This document shows, in pieces, positions 35,633 to 45,105 of a stretch of 64,000 nt of DNA (the stretch's first letter is position 1; each line of letters begins with the position of its first letter). The position numbers and the translations under genes were made by a program. The notes under the pieces were generated by a model, which saw only the letters and a list, made by a program, of their open reading frames with translations, had not been told where the DNA came from and made no database searches. The stretch comes from Lysobacter silvisoli. GTDB lineage: Bacteria; Pseudomonadota; Gammaproteobacteria; Xanthomonadales; Xanthomonadaceae. The stretch is taken from NCBI RefSeq assembly GCF_003382365.1, contig NZ_QTSU01000001.1, forward strand, positions 372,001 through 436,000, given 5' to 3'.

Positions 35633-36238
35633 ATGGCCGAGAATGAGTTGGACCAAGAGCTGGTCAGGCGTGTCCAGCGTGGCGACAGTGCGGCATTCGA
35701 TGCCTTGGTGCGCAAGTACCAGCATCGGATCACGGCGCTGATCGGGCGCTACATTCCCGACTGGAGCGAATGCCAGGACGTGGCCCAGGAAACCTTCCTC
35801 CGCGCGTATCGCGCGTTGCCGAATTTCCGGGGAGACGCCCAGTTCTATACCTGGTTGCACCGGATCGCAGTGAATACCGCCAAGAACTATCTAGTCGCGC
35901 AAAACCGCAGGCCGCCCACCGACGACATCGACGCCGGCGACGCGGAGCAGTTCGAGACCGGCCTGCGCCTGCGCGACAGCGACACCCCCGAACACGAATT
36001 GCTGCGGCAGGAAATCGAACGCACGGTGATGCGTGCGGTCGAATCCCTGCCGGAGGAACTGCGGGCCGCGATCACCCTGCGCGAGGTGGACGGCCTGAGC
36101 TACGAGGAGATCGCGCAGAAGATGGGCTGCCCCATCGGCACCGTGCGTTCGCGGATCTTCCGCGCGCGCGAGGCCATCGACCAGGAACTGCGGCCCCTGC
36201 TGGACCATCAAGACACTCGCGAGCGCGCCCTACGATGA
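35633..36238 (+). CDS. rpoE: RNA polymerase ECF sigma factor RpoE
   Basis: RpoE (201 residues) is the extracytoplasmic-stress sigma factor. The sigma-2 domain (about 15-90) has DWSECQDVAQETFLRAYRALPNF and FYTWLHRIAVNTAKNYL, and the sigma-4 domain (about 130-190) has LPEELRAAITLREVDGLSYEEIAQKMGC with the helix-turn-helix. Sequence is very close to the canonical RpoE type. Its stop overlaps the start of the anti-sigma gene by four bases. The ATG at 35633 follows GACAGGAG about 10 bases upstream. Confidence 0.95.
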   Translation: MAENELDQELVRRVQRGDSAAFDALVRKYQHRITALIGRYIPDWSECQDVAQETFLRAYRALPNFRGDAQFYTWLHRIAVNTAKNYLVAQNRRPPTDDIDAGDAEQFETGLRLRDSDTPEHELLRQEIERTVMRAVESLPEELRAAITLREVDGLSYEEIAQKMGCPIGTVRSRIFRAREAIDQELRPLLDHQDTRERALR

Positions 36239-37113
36239 CGTCGAATCAGGCTCCCAACAACGGCTCCAACGTTCAGCCCACCGACCGCGAAGCGCTCAGC
36301 GCGCTGTTCGACGGCGAGCTCGACGGCGACGCGGCGCGTTTCGCGCTCAAGCGCCTGAGCCACGACGCGCAGTGGCGCCAGGCCTGCGAGAGCTGGCAGC
36401 TCTGCGGCGACGTGCTGCGCGGACAGGCCGCCACGCTGGCCGCGCCGGGCTTCGCCCAGCGCGTGGCCGCGGCCGTGGCCGCCGAGTCGACCGTGTTGCA
36501 GGCCGCGGCCAGCGAACCCGCCGCGCCGGCACCGCGCCGCCGCTGGCTCGGTGGCGCCGCCCTGGCCGCTTCGGTGGCGGTGGTGGCCCTGTTCGTCGCC
36601 CGTCCGTTCTCCGGCAACACCCCCGATGCCGCCGCGCCGCAGACCCAGGTGGCCAGCGCCGAAACCGCCGCGCCGGCTGCGGCGCCGGCCGAACCCACCG
36701 CGCCGGCCGAAACCGCCGCTGTGCTCGGCGCCGCCGTGGCCGTGGCCGACGTGCCGCGCCGGGTGGCCGAGCGCCGCAGCACGCGCAGCCAGAACCAGCG
36801 CGCCGCCTTGCGCCGCCAGACCCAGACCGCGGCGGCCGCGCCGCCGCTGGAAGCGGTGGCCGCCGTCAACGGCGCGGTGGCCGGCAGCACCGCCAACCCG
36901 TTCCGTCCCCAGCACGTGGAGCCGGCGGCGACCCGCCCCTGGCCACGCGCGGTGCTGCCCAACTACCCGGCCACCGGCGGCTACACCGCCAGCTACGGCA
37001 GCAGCACCAGCTCCGCCAGCTCGCCTTCGTTCTATCCGTTCGAGCCCAAGGCCGCCGACGCCAACCCGTCGCCGCCGCCCGCCGACAGCGAAGCGCGGAT
37101 GCCGCAACCCTGA
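36235..37113 (+). CDS. rseA: anti-sigma-E factor RseA
   Basis: RseA (292 residues) is a single-pass membrane protein holding RpoE inactive. The cytoplasmic N-terminal RseA domain shows DREALSALFDGELDGDAARF and WQLCGDVLRG (17-63), the transmembrane helix is at about 104-122, and the long periplasmic part is rich in Ala, Pro and Ser with little predicted fold. Stress-triggered proteolysis of the periplasmic and membrane parts would release RpoE. No rseB gene follows, which matches Xanthomonas organisation rpoE-rseA-mucD. It precedes mucD by 108 bp. Confidence 0.85.
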   Translation: MTSNQAPNNGSNVQPTDREALSALFDGELDGDAARFALKRLSHDAQWRQACESWQLCGDVLRGQAATLAAPGFAQRVAAAVAAESTVLQAAASEPAAPAPRRRWLGGAALAASVAVVALFVARPFSGNTPDAAAPQTQVASAETAAPAAAPAEPTAPAETAAVLGAAVAVADVPRRVAERRSTRSQNQRAALRRQTQTAAAAPPLEAVAAVNGAVAGSTANPFRPQHVEPAATRPWPRAVLPNYPATGGYTASYGSSTSSASSPSFYPFEPKAADANPSPPPADSEARMPQP

Positions 37114-37221
37114 TCCGGGCGCCGCGGCCGCGGCGCCCTTCGAACAACCCCCTGTTGTCCCCATCACGCGCGACCGACCGGCCGCGCGACAGACTCCCCG
37201 CAACTTTACGAGGCCGACTCC

Positions 37222-38730
37222 ATGACTCGTCCGCTCCGCTCCCTCGCCCTGGCCGGCGCGCTGGTCGCCGTGCTGCCGGTGGCCTGCACCGCGCAAGTGC
37301 CGTCCACGCCGATCGCACCGCCGCCCGCGGCCACGCCCGCCGCGCCGCTGGTCAGCGGCCTGCCGGACTTCACCGCGCTGGTACAGCGCGTGGGTCCGGC
37401 GGTGGTCAACGTGCGCGCCGACATCGCCCCGCGCCGCGCCAGCCGCGGGCAGATGCCCGATGAGGACCAGATTCCCGAGATCTTCCGCCGCTTCTTCGGC
37501 CCGGACATGCCCGGCGGTCCGCAAATGCCGCGCGGTCCGCGCGGCGGCGGCAGCTCGCTGGGCACCGGTTTCCTGATTTCGCAGGACGGCTACCTGCTGA
37601 CCAACCACCACGTGGTCGACGGCGCCGACACGGTCAAGGTGACCCTGTCCGACCGCCGCGAGTACACCGCCAAGGTCGTGGGCAGCGACGAGCGCTCCGA
37701 CGTGGCCCTGCTCAAGATCGACGCCAAGGGCCTGCCGTTCCTGCGCCTGGCCAACGCCGGCCTGACCAAGCCGGGCCAATGGGTGATCGCGATCGGTTCG
37801 CCGTTCGGCCTGGACCATTCGGTCACCGCCGGCATCGTCAGCGCGATCGGCCGCAGCAACCCCTACGCCGACCAGCAGTACGTGCCCTTCATCCAGACCG
37901 ACGTGGCGATCAACCAGGGCAATTCCGGCGGCCCGTTGCTCAACACCAGCGGCGAGGTGGTCGGCATCAACTCGCAGATCTTCTCCAACTCCGGCGGCTA
38001 CATGGGCGTGAGCTTCGCGATCCCGATCGACGTGGCCATGAACGCCGCCGAGCAGCTGCGCTCCACCGGCAAGGTCCAGCGCGGCCTGCTCGGCGTGGGC
38101 GTGCAGGGCATCACCGCCGAAAGCGCCAAGGGCCTGGGCCTGCCCGACACCCGCGGCGCGCTGGTCAACAGCGTCCAGGCCGGAGGCGCGGCCGAGAAGG
38201 CCGGCGTCCAGCTCGGCGACGTGATCCTGGCGGTCAACGACCGGCCGGTGAACCAGTCCAGCGACCTGCCGCCGCTGATCGGCGCGCTGGCGCCGGGGGC
38301 CAAGGTCCAACTGCAGATCAACCGCGGCGGCAAGACCCTGACCGAAACCGTGGTCCTGGGCGCGCTGGACGCCGAAGCGGTCGAGACCGCCGCCCGCGCG
38401 GCCAACGACGACGCCGACGCGGCCCCGGGCCGCGCCGGCAGCAATCCGCTGGGGGTGGTCGCTCAGGACCTCAGCCCGGCGCTGCGCCAGCGCCTGGGCC
38501 TGAAGACGGGCGAGGGCGTGCTGGTGCAGACCCCCGGCGACGACGGCGCCGAGGCCGGCCTGCGCCCCAACGACGTGGTGCTGTCGGTGGGCCGCACCGC
38601 GGTCGGCAGCGCCGCGGCGCTGAACCGCGAACTGGCCGGGGTGCGCCCCGGCGACACGGTGATGCTGCTGGTGCGCCGTGGCGCGGCCACCCAGTTCATC
38701 GCGGTGACCGCGCAGGCCAAGGCCGGCTGA
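37222..38730 (+). CDS. mucD: DegP/MucD-like periplasmic serine protease
   Basis: This 502-residue Do-like protease has a signal peptide (about 1-22, ending around VACTAQ; a lipobox-like LPVAC leaves a lipoprotein form possible), a trypsin-like domain with His130 (TNHHVV), Asp160 (SDVALL) and Ser235 (GNSGGPL), and two PDZ domains in the C-terminal half. It degrades or refolds damaged envelope proteins and damps the RpoE response. The gene is third in the rpoE-rseA-mucD cluster with a 108-bp gap. Confidence 0.94.
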   Translation: MTRPLRSLALAGALVAVLPVACTAQVPSTPIAPPPAATPAAPLVSGLPDFTALVQRVGPAVVNVRADIAPRRASRGQMPDEDQIPEIFRRFFGPDMPGGPQMPRGPRGGGSSLGTGFLISQDGYLLTNHHVVDGADTVKVTLSDRREYTAKVVGSDERSDVALLKIDAKGLPFLRLANAGLTKPGQWVIAIGSPFGLDHSVTAGIVSAIGRSNPYADQQYVPFIQTDVAINQGNSGGPLLNTSGEVVGINSQIFSNSGGYMGVSFAIPIDVAMNAAEQLRSTGKVQRGLLGVGVQGITAESAKGLGLPDTRGALVNSVQAGGAAEKAGVQLGDVILAVNDRPVNQSSDLPPLIGALAPGAKVQLQINRGGKTLTETVVLGALDAEAVETAARAANDDADAAPGRAGSNPLGVVAQDLSPALRQRLGLKTGEGVLVQTPGDDGAEAGLRPNDVVLSVGRTAVGSAAALNRELAGVRPGDTVMLLVRRGAATQFIAVTAQAKAG

Positions 38731-38793
38731 GCGCGGCCTCGGCGTCCGGCCCCGCCCCAGGCGGGCGCCGGACGAAGGCGCGGCGGGGTGTGC

Positions 38794-38799
38794 GATAAT
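38794..38799 (+). promoter_or_regulatory. extended -10 promoter before lepA
   Basis: GATAAT at 38794-38799 is preceded by TG at an extended -10 position (TGCGATAAT). No good -35 is seen. It gives lepA a start point independent of the mucD transcript, with a short leader of about 17 bases to the GTG. Confidence 0.45.
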
Positions 38800-38822
38800 C
38801 TCCCGTTAACTCCAAGGAACCG

Positions 38823-40637
38823 GTGAGCTTCGCGCCGTCCCGCATGCAGCAGATCAGAAACTTCTCCATCATCGCCCACGTCGACCACGGCAAGTCGACC
38901 CTGGCCGACCGCATCATCCAGATCTGCGGCGGCCTAGAGGCGCGCGAGATGGAAGCGCAGGTGCTCGACTCCAATCCGATCGAGCGCGAGCGCGGCATCA
39001 CCATCAAGGCGCAGTCGGTGTCGCTGCCGTACAAGGCGCGCGACGGCAAGACCTACCAGCTCAACTTCATCGACACCCCCGGCCACGTCGACTTCAGCTA
39101 CGAAGTCAGCCGCTCGCTGGCCGCCTGCGAGGGCGCGCTGCTGGTGGTGGACGCGGCCCAGGGCGTGGAGGCGCAGTCGGTCGCCAACTGCTACACCGCG
39201 GTGGAGCAGGGCCTGGAAGTGGTGCCGGTGCTCAACAAGATCGACCTGCCCACCGCCGACATCGAACGCGCCAAGACCGAGATCGAGGCCGTGATCGGCA
39301 TCGACGCCGAGGACGCGGTGGCGATCAGCGCCAAGACCGGCCTGAACGTGGTCGAGGTGCTGGAGGCCATCGTCCAGCGCATTCCGCCGCCGCAGCCGCG
39401 CGACACCGACAAGCTGCAGGCGCTGATCATCGACTCCTGGTTCGACAACTACCTGGGCGTGGTCTCGCTGGTGCGGGTCATGCAGGGCGAGATCGGGCCG
39501 GGCAGCAAGATCCTGGTCATGTCCACCGGCCGCACCCATCAGGTCGACAAGGTCGGCGTGTTCACCCCCAAGCGCAAGGAGCTGCCCAAGCTGGGCGCCG
39601 GCGAAGTGGGCTGGATCACCGCCTCGATCAAGGACGTGCACGGCGCGCCGGTCGGCGACACCCTGACCCTGGCCGCCAGCCCTGCGCCCAAGCCGCTGCC
39701 GGGCTTCCAGGAAATGCAGCCGCGCGTGTTCGCCGGCCTGTTCCCGGTGGACGCCGAGGATTACCCGGCCCTGCGCGAAGCGCTGGAAAAGCTGCGCCTG
39801 AACGATGCCGCGCTGCGCTTCGAGCCGGAAAGCTCCGAGGCCATGGGCTTCGGCTTCCGCTGCGGCTTCCTGGGCATGCTGCACATGGAGATCGTGCAGG
39901 AGCGCCTGGAGCGCGAGTACGACCTCAACCTGATCACCACCGCGCCCACGGTGATCTACGAAGTGCTCAAGACCGACGGCGGCATCGTGCCCATGGACAA
40001 CCCGGCCAAGCTGCCGCCGGTGAACATGGTCCAGGAGATCCGCGAGCCGATCATCCGCGCCAACATCCTGACCCCGCCGGACTACATCGGCAACGTCATC
40101 AAGCTGTGCGAAGAAAAGCGCGGCGTGCAGATCGGCATCACCTACATGGCCAGCCAGGTGCAGGTGAGCTACGAGCTGCCGATGGCCGAGGTGGTGCTGG
40201 ACTTCTTCGACAAGCTCAAGTCGGTCAGCCGCGGCTACGCCTCGCTGGACTACCACTTCCTGCGTTTCGACGCCGGCCCGTTCGTGCGCGTGGACACGCT
40301 GATCAACGGCGACAAGGTCGATGCGCTGAGCATCATCTGCCACCGCAGCCACGCCGACCGGCGCGGCCGCGAGCTGTGCGAGAAGATGAAAGAGCTGATT
40401 CCGCGGCAGATGTTCGACGTGGCCATCCAGGCCGCGATCGGCTCGCAGATCATCGCCCGCAGCACGGTCAAGGCCATGCGCAAGAACGTGCTGGCCAAGT
40501 GCTACGGCGGCGACATCACCCGTAAGAAGAAGCTGTTGGAAAAGCAGAAGGAAGGCAAGAAGCGGATGAAGCAGGTCGGCCGCGTGGAGATTCCGCAGGA
40601 GGCCTTCCTGGCGGTGCTGCAGGTGGACAGCAAGTAA
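38823..40637 (+). CDS. lepA: elongation factor 4 (LepA)
   Basis: LepA (604 residues) is a ribosome-associated GTPase that back-translocates or helps assembly of stalled ribosomes. G1 AHVDHGKST (19-27), G3 DTPGHVDF and G4 NKIDL are visible, followed by domains II, III, V and the LepA-specific C-terminal domain with GYASLDYHF and the basic tail. Initiation at GTG 38823 is chosen because AAGGAAC lies 3-4 bases upstream; the ATG at 38844 gives the shorter form found in some homologues but has no ribosome binding site. lepB follows. Confidence 0.95.
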   Translation: MSFAPSRMQQIRNFSIIAHVDHGKSTLADRIIQICGGLEAREMEAQVLDSNPIERERGITIKAQSVSLPYKARDGKTYQLNFIDTPGHVDFSYEVSRSLAACEGALLVVDAAQGVEAQSVANCYTAVEQGLEVVPVLNKIDLPTADIERAKTEIEAVIGIDAEDAVAISAKTGLNVVEVLEAIVQRIPPPQPRDTDKLQALIIDSWFDNYLGVVSLVRVMQGEIGPGSKILVMSTGRTHQVDKVGVFTPKRKELPKLGAGEVGWITASIKDVHGAPVGDTLTLAASPAPKPLPGFQEMQPRVFAGLFPVDAEDYPALREALEKLRLNDAALRFEPESSEAMGFGFRCGFLGMLHMEIVQERLEREYDLNLITTAPTVIYEVLKTDGGIVPMDNPAKLPPVNMVQEIREPIIRANILTPPDYIGNVIKLCEEKRGVQIGITYMASQVQVSYELPMAEVVLDFFDKLKSVSRGYASLDYHFLRFDAGPFVRVDTLINGDKVDALSIICHRSHADRRGRELCEKMKELIPRQMFDVAIQAAIGSQIIARSTVKAMRKNVLAKCYGGDITRKKKLLEKQKEGKKRMKQVGRVEIPQEAFLAVLQVDSK

Positions 40638-40808
40638 GCCAGTGGTGGCCGGCGGTACCTGCCGGCCATGACGCAGACCGGCGCCCTGGGTATGCTCGGG
40701 CCGTCGGCGTCGCCCGGGGCAGGGGCGGCGTCCGCGCCGCGCCGCCGGTCCCCCCCGCTCCAGATTCCCCGCTCCAGATCCCCCGTTCCCGGTTTCCAAG
40801 GAATACGC

Positions 40809-41594
40809 ATGCGCTGGTTTGAAATCGCCCTGGTGTCGCTGACGTTGTTCTCCGGTGCCGTCTGGCTGCTGGACAAGCTGTTCCTGGCCAAGCGCCGCGC
40901 CGCCCGCGAAGGGTTGCTCGACGACGGCAAGGAGCCGATCGTGATCGACTACTCCAAGGCGTTCTTCCCGGTGCTGCTGGTGGTGCTGATCCTGCGCAGC
41001 TTCGTCGCCGAGCCTTTCCGCATCCCCTCCAATTCGATGATGCCGACCCTGCTGACCGGCGACTTCATCCTGGTCAACAAGTTCACCTACGGCCTGCGCC
41101 TGCCGATCAGCAACCAGAAAGTGTTCGCCCTGGGCGAGCCCCAGCGCGGCGACGTGGTCGTGTTCAAGCCGCCGCACCACCCCGACCAGGACTGGATCAA
41201 GCGCGTGGTGGGCCTGCCGGGCGACCGCATCGGCTACCACGACAACCAGGTGACGGTGAACGGCAAACTGGTCAAGTACACCCCAATCGGCACCTACGAA
41301 GGGCACGGGAAAGGCACCGAAATGACGGGCGCCCAGGAGCTGAGCGAGGACCTGATGGGCCGCCAGCACCGCGTCCTGGAGCGGACCAATATGCCGTTGT
41401 TGGATCAGGGAGAGGGCGACTGGGAAGTCCCCGCCGGCCACTATTTTGTGATGGGCGACAATCGTGATAATAGCGAGGACAGCCGATACTGGGGCGTCCT
41501 GCCGGAGGGGAACCTGCGGGGCAAGGCGTTCCTGATCTGGTTGAATATCGATGGGGGCATCGACTTCAAGCGCATCGGCAACAGCATTCCGTGA
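40809..41594 (+). CDS. lepB: signal peptidase I
   Basis: LepB (261 residues) is the inner-membrane protease removing Sec signal peptides. Two N-terminal membrane helices (about 4-22 and 51-66) are followed by the catalytic dyad Ser76 (IPSNSMMPTL) and Lys131 (WIKRVVGLPGD), and box E GDNRDNSEDSRYWG. It has the normal gammaproteobacterial length minus one insert. The distal two TM segments and cluster with lepA/rnc/era are as in E. coli. Confidence 0.95.
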   Translation: MRWFEIALVSLTLFSGAVWLLDKLFLAKRRAAREGLLDDGKEPIVIDYSKAFFPVLLVVLILRSFVAEPFRIPSNSMMPTLLTGDFILVNKFTYGLRLPISNQKVFALGEPQRGDVVVFKPPHHPDQDWIKRVVGLPGDRIGYHDNQVTVNGKLVKYTPIGTYEGHGKGTEMTGAQELSEDLMGRQHRVLERTNMPLLDQGEGDWEVPAGHYFVMGDNRDNSEDSRYWGVLPEGNLRGKAFLIWLNIDGGIDFKRIGNSIP

Positions 41595-41687
41595 CGGCGC
41601 CCGCCGTCGCGGTAGCGGCGGCAAACCTACAATCGCGGTTTGCGCCACACGCACCAACAACGTGTTCCAACGACGGGGGATGATCGG

Positions 41688-42071
41688 ATGAAGCGTAATC
41701 AAAGCGGCATGACCCTGATCGGGTTCATCATCGTGCTGGCCGTGGTCGGCGTGTTCGTTTACATGGGCATGAAGCTGATCCCGATGTACACCGAGTACTA
41801 CGGCGTGAAGCGCGCCTTGACCAGCCTATCCGCCGAGCCCGGCATCGCCGATCGCGATCCGGCCAAGATCGAAGACCTGTTTTTCCGTCGCTTGTATGTC
41901 AGCTACGCCGATAACGTGAAACCCGAGCACGTGAAGATCCAGCGCAAGGACGCTGGCTATGAAATTCTCGTGAGTTACGAAGTGCGCCGCCCGCTGATCG
42001 CCAACCTGGACGTGGTCGGCCATTTCGAGGCCAAGCAGGACATCCGCCGTGGTAGCGGTGGCGCCGACTGA
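41688..42071 (+). CDS. DUF4845 small membrane protein
   Basis: This 127-residue protein begins [22 protein letters not shown], which resembles a class III (type IV pilin-like) leader followed by one hydrophobic helix (about 7-29). The rest is a soluble alpha/beta region. It is the DUF4845 family typically found between lepB and rnc in beta- and gammaproteobacteria; no function is known to me. Its 3' end overlaps rnc by 23 bases. The ATG at 41688 was chosen over an upstream GTG/ATG (41640) to expose the pilin-like N-terminus, with AGGGGGAT upstream. Confidence 0.75.
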   Translation: MKRNQSGMTLIGFIIVLAVVGVFVYMGMKLIPMYTEYYGVKRALTSLSAEPGIADRDPAKIEDLFFRRLYVSYADNVKPEHVKIQRKDAGYEILVSYEVRRPLIANLDVVGHFEAKQDIRRGSGGAD

Positions 42072-42726
42072 CCGCATCGGGCATAGCTTCGCGAATCCGG
42101 GCCTGCTCGAGCAGGCCCTGACCCACCGCAGCGCCGGGGCCCCGCATAACGAGCGGCTGGAGTTCCTCGGCGACTCGCTGGTCAACCTGATCGTCGCTGA
42201 GGCCCTATACGCGCGCTGGCCGCGTGCCGACGAGGGCGCGCTCACCCGCGCGCGCGCCGAATTGGTGCGCGAATCGGCGCTGGCGCCGATCGCGCGCGAG
42301 CTGGAACTGGGCGCGCGGCTGACCCTGGGGCCGGGCGAGATGAAATCCGGCGGCCACCGCCGCGACTCGATCCTGGCCGACGCGCTGGAAGCGGTGGTCG
42401 CGGCGATCTACCTGGATTCGGGTTTCGAAGCCTGCCGCGCACGCGTGCTGCCCTGGTTCGAGCCGGCCATGGACGCGCTGCCGCCGCCGCACAAGGTCGG
42501 CAAGGACGCCAAGACCCGGCTGCAGGAATGGCTGCAGGGCCGGCAGAAGCCGCTGCCGGTGTACGCCTTGCTGGCGGAGTCCGGCGAAGACCATGCCAAG
42601 ACCTTCCGGGTCAGCTGCAGCGTGGCCCAGCCGCCGATGCTGACCGAGGGCGAGGCCGGCTCGCGCCGCGCCGCCGAGCAGTTGGCCGCCGAGGCCGCCC
42701 TGCGCGAGCTCGATCCGGACGGCTGA
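42049..42726 (+). CDS. rnc: ribonuclease III
   Basis: RNase III (225 residues) cuts double-stranded RNA in rRNA precursors and regulatory RNAs. The signature [12 protein letters not shown] has Glu38 and Asp42, and the second metal site is in [17 protein letters not shown]-terminal dsRNA-binding domain starts near residue 150 ([11 protein letters not shown]). The GTG at 42049, with AGGA 8 bases upstream, overlaps the DUF4845 gene by 23 bases; a GTG at 42058 is an alternative. era follows after 46 bp, matching the lepB-rnc-era cluster. Confidence 0.93.
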   Translation: MVAVAPTDRIGHSFANPGLLEQALTHRSAGAPHNERLEFLGDSLVNLIVAEALYARWPRADEGALTRARAELVRESALAPIARELELGARLTLGPGEMKSGGHRRDSILADALEAVVAAIYLDSGFEACRARVLPWFEPAMDALPPPHKVGKDAKTRLQEWLQGRQKPLPVYALLAESGEDHAKTFRVSCSVAQPPMLTEGEAGSRRAAEQLAAEAALRELDPDG

Positions 42727-42772
42727 TCCGCGGGCGTTTGCCCTGCGGCCCGCGCGCGCGGACAATTCGCGC

Positions 42773-43669
42773 ATGAACGCATCTCCCTACCGCGCCGGCC
42801 ACGTCGCCGTCATCGGCCGCCCCAACGTCGGCAAATCCACCCTGGTCAACGCCCTGGTCGGCGCCAAGGTCAGCATCACCTCGAACCGCCCGCAGACCAC
42901 GCGCCATCAGCTGCTGGGCATCGCCACCTTCCCCGAAGGCCAGCTGTTGCTGGTCGACACCCCCGGCATCCACCGCGAACAGAAGCGGGCGATGAATCGC
43001 TGGATGAACCGCGCCGCGCGCGGCGCGCTGGAAGGCGTGGACACCGCGCTGCTGGTGGTGCGCGCCGGGCAGTGGGACGACGAGGACGGCCTGGCCTACG
43101 ACGCGCTGAAAAAGGCCGGCCTGCCGGTGATCCTGGTGGTCAACCAGGTCGACAAGCTCAAGGACAAGACCGCGCTGCTGCCGTACCTGGCCAAGATCAG
43201 CGAAGGCCGCGATTTCGCCGGCGTGCATCCGGTCTCGGCGCTCAAGCGCAGCGGCCTGGAAGCGCTGGTGCGCACGGTGCTGGCGCAGCTGCCCGAGCAG
43301 GCGGCGCTGTACGGCGAGGACGAGATCACCGACAAGAGCCAGCGCTTCCTGGCCGGCGAGATGGTGCGCGAGCAGCTGATGCGCCAGCTCGGCGAAGAGC
43401 TGCCGTACGCGACCACGGTGGAGATCGAGAAGTTCGAAGTCGACGGCGCGCTGCTGCGCATCGGCGCGGTGGTCTGGGTGGAGCGCGACGGACAGAAGGC
43501 GATCGTGATCGGCAAGGGCGGCGAACGCCTGCGCGAGATCGGCGCCAAGGCGCGCCTGCAGATGGAGCGCCTGTTCGGCGCCAAGGTGTTCCTGGAAACC
43601 TGGGTGCGCGTGCGCGAAGGCTGGTCCGACGACGAAGCCGCGCTGCGCGCGTTCGGCTATCACGATTGA
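42773..43669 (+). CDS. era: GTPase Era
   Basis: Era (298 residues) is a GTPase that binds the 3' end of 16S rRNA and helps 30S assembly. G1 GRPNVGKST (15-23), G2 region with [11 protein letters not shown]3 DTPGIH, G4 NQVDK, and the C-terminal KH domain with [12 protein letters not shown] are clear. Normal length. It is followed by an unusual pyrimidine-rich gap before recO. Confidence 0.96.
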   Translation: MNASPYRAGHVAVIGRPNVGKSTLVNALVGAKVSITSNRPQTTRHQLLGIATFPEGQLLLVDTPGIHREQKRAMNRWMNRAARGALEGVDTALLVVRAGQWDDEDGLAYDALKKAGLPVILVVNQVDKLKDKTALLPYLAKISEGRDFAGVHPVSALKRSGLEALVRTVLAQLPEQAALYGEDEITDKSQRFLAGEMVREQLMRQLGEELPYATTVEIEKFEVDGALLRIGAVVWVERDGQKAIVIGKGGERLREIGAKARLQMERLFGAKVFLETWVRVREGWSDDEAALRAFGYHD

Positions 43670-43758
43670 AGCAGAAGTTGGCGGGTAGGCGTTAGAAGGT
43701 AGTCCGTGTCCCTCCGCTTTCGCTAACTCCTAACTCCTACCGGCTACCTCCTAGCTCC

Positions 43759-44508
43759 ATGCGTTATACGGCCGAGCCCGCCTTCGTCCTGCACGCGCGC
43801 CCCTGGCGCGAGACCAGCCTGCTGGTGGAGGCGCTGAGCGAGCGCCACGGCCGCATCGGCCTGGTCGCGCGCGGCGTGCAGGGGCCGAAGCGGCAGGCGT
43901 TGCGCGCGGCGCTGCAGCCTTTGCAATGGATCCGCTTCGAGGCGGTGCAGACCGGCGAGCTGGCGCGGCTGACCGCGGCCGAGGCGCAGGACGCCGCGCC
44001 GCGCCTGACCGGCGACGCGATGCTGGCCGGCTTCTATCTCAACGAACTCACTCTGCGCCTGGCGCCGCGTCACGACCCATCACCGGAGCTCTACGCGGCG
44101 TACGGCCGCGCGCGCGCGCGGCTGGGCGCGCTGTCGCCGCCGGCGTGGACCCTGCGCCGCTACGAACGCGACCTGTTGGATGCGCTGGGCTTCGGTTTCG
44201 ACTGGAGCCACGACGGCGACGGTGCGCCGATCGATTCGGCCGCGCGTTACCGCCTGGACCCGGAGCACGGCCCGCGGCGCCTGCTCAGCGACCGCGGCCA
44301 CGCCGACCGCAGCGGTGCGGCGACTGGGCGCGCCTTGCTGGCGCTGGCGCAGGATGCCGCTCCGGAGAGCGAAGACTTGGCGGGCCTGCGTCGGGCGATG
44401 CGCGGCGTGCTCGCGCACCACCTGGGCCCGCGCGGTTTGAAATCCTGGGAGCTGCTGAGCGAGTTGGCGCGGGTGGCGCCCAGGGCCAAACCAACCGATA
44501 GCGCCTAA
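43759..44508 (+). CDS. recO: DNA repair protein RecO
   Basis: RecO (249 residues) works with RecR and RecF to load RecA on SSB-coated DNA. The N-terminal OB-fold shows [19 protein letters not shown], typical of the family; the zinc-like cysteines of some RecO proteins are missing. The stop codon lies in the first bases of mosaic repeat copy 3, whose left boundary appears to coincide with the recO 3' end. The gene completes lepA-lepB-rnc-era-recO. Confidence 0.92.
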   Translation: MRYTAEPAFVLHARPWRETSLLVEALSERHGRIGLVARGVQGPKRQALRAALQPLQWIRFEAVQTGELARLTAAEAQDAAPRLTGDAMLAGFYLNELTLRLAPRHDPSPELYAAYGRARARLGALSPPAWTLRRYERDLLDALGFGFDWSHDGDGAPIDSAARYRLDPEHGPRRLLSDRGHADRSGAATGRALLALAQDAAPESEDLAGLRRAMRGVLAHHLGPRGLKSWELLSELARVAPRAKPTDSA

Positions 44509-45060
44509 GCCGCGACCGCCAATCCACAACCACGACGAATGCCGCGTCCACCCCTGTAGGAGCTGCGCAAGCTGCGACCGCGAATCCGCAGTTACGACCA
44601 GGCTCTCGGTCGGCGTGGGGTCTGCTCTGGCGCCTTGGGGTAGGAGCGGCGTGAGCCGCGATCCGCTCCGAACTTGCGAAGGTGTTTGGGTGTGTTGGTT
44701 GAAGCAACAGCAACAGCTTCCGTCCGCAAGCGGCCGGGTAGCTTTCTTTTGATAAGCGTCAAAAGAAAGTAACCAAAGAAAAACGCTTCGCCAGAGCTCC
44801 CGTGCGAGAGCGGAGTGGGCGCGGGGATTTTTCGATGACACATCCCTGTGCCAGCGAAAAACGGCGCACTTCCTGTGCGCCGCCCTCCGGGTCTTCTGTT
44901 GGGGCTGCGAGTTCGGTGCCCGAGCGAGGAGCAAGAGCATTCGCTGCGCTCATCCCCTCACCCTAGCCCTCTCCCGCAAGCGGGAGAGGGGACAGATCCG
45001 GCGCTGCTGCTTTAGCCCCTCTCCCGCTCGCGGGAGAGGGGTTGGGGTGAGGGCACGCGG
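44507..45060 (+). repeat. long intergenic mosaic repeat, copy 3
   Basis: No gene is supported. Modules in order are AAGCCGCGACCGCC, GTAGGAGCTGCGCAAGCTGC, GTCGGCGTGGGGTCTGCTCT, CAACAGCAACAGCTTCC, hairpin H1 (44741-44770), hairpin H2 of the CGATGACACA type (44828-44861), H3 (GGCGCAC/GTGCGCC) and the CCCTCACCC...GGGTGAGGG end module with two CTCTCCCGC hairpins. It begins in the recO stop codon and ends 45 bases from the REC-HPt gene stop. Nearly identical to copy 2 over more than 400 bases. Confidence 0.88.
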
Positions 45061-45105
45061 GATAGCAAATCGCAGCGCGAGTTAGCTGCAAGCCCGCCAG
45101 CCGCC

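Noticed and set aside
38934-41702. Minus-strand open frame of more than 900 codons opposite lepA and lepB
   Set aside because: Product is His/Val/Gln/Asp-rich with no fold; it is a complement artefact of lepA codon bias.
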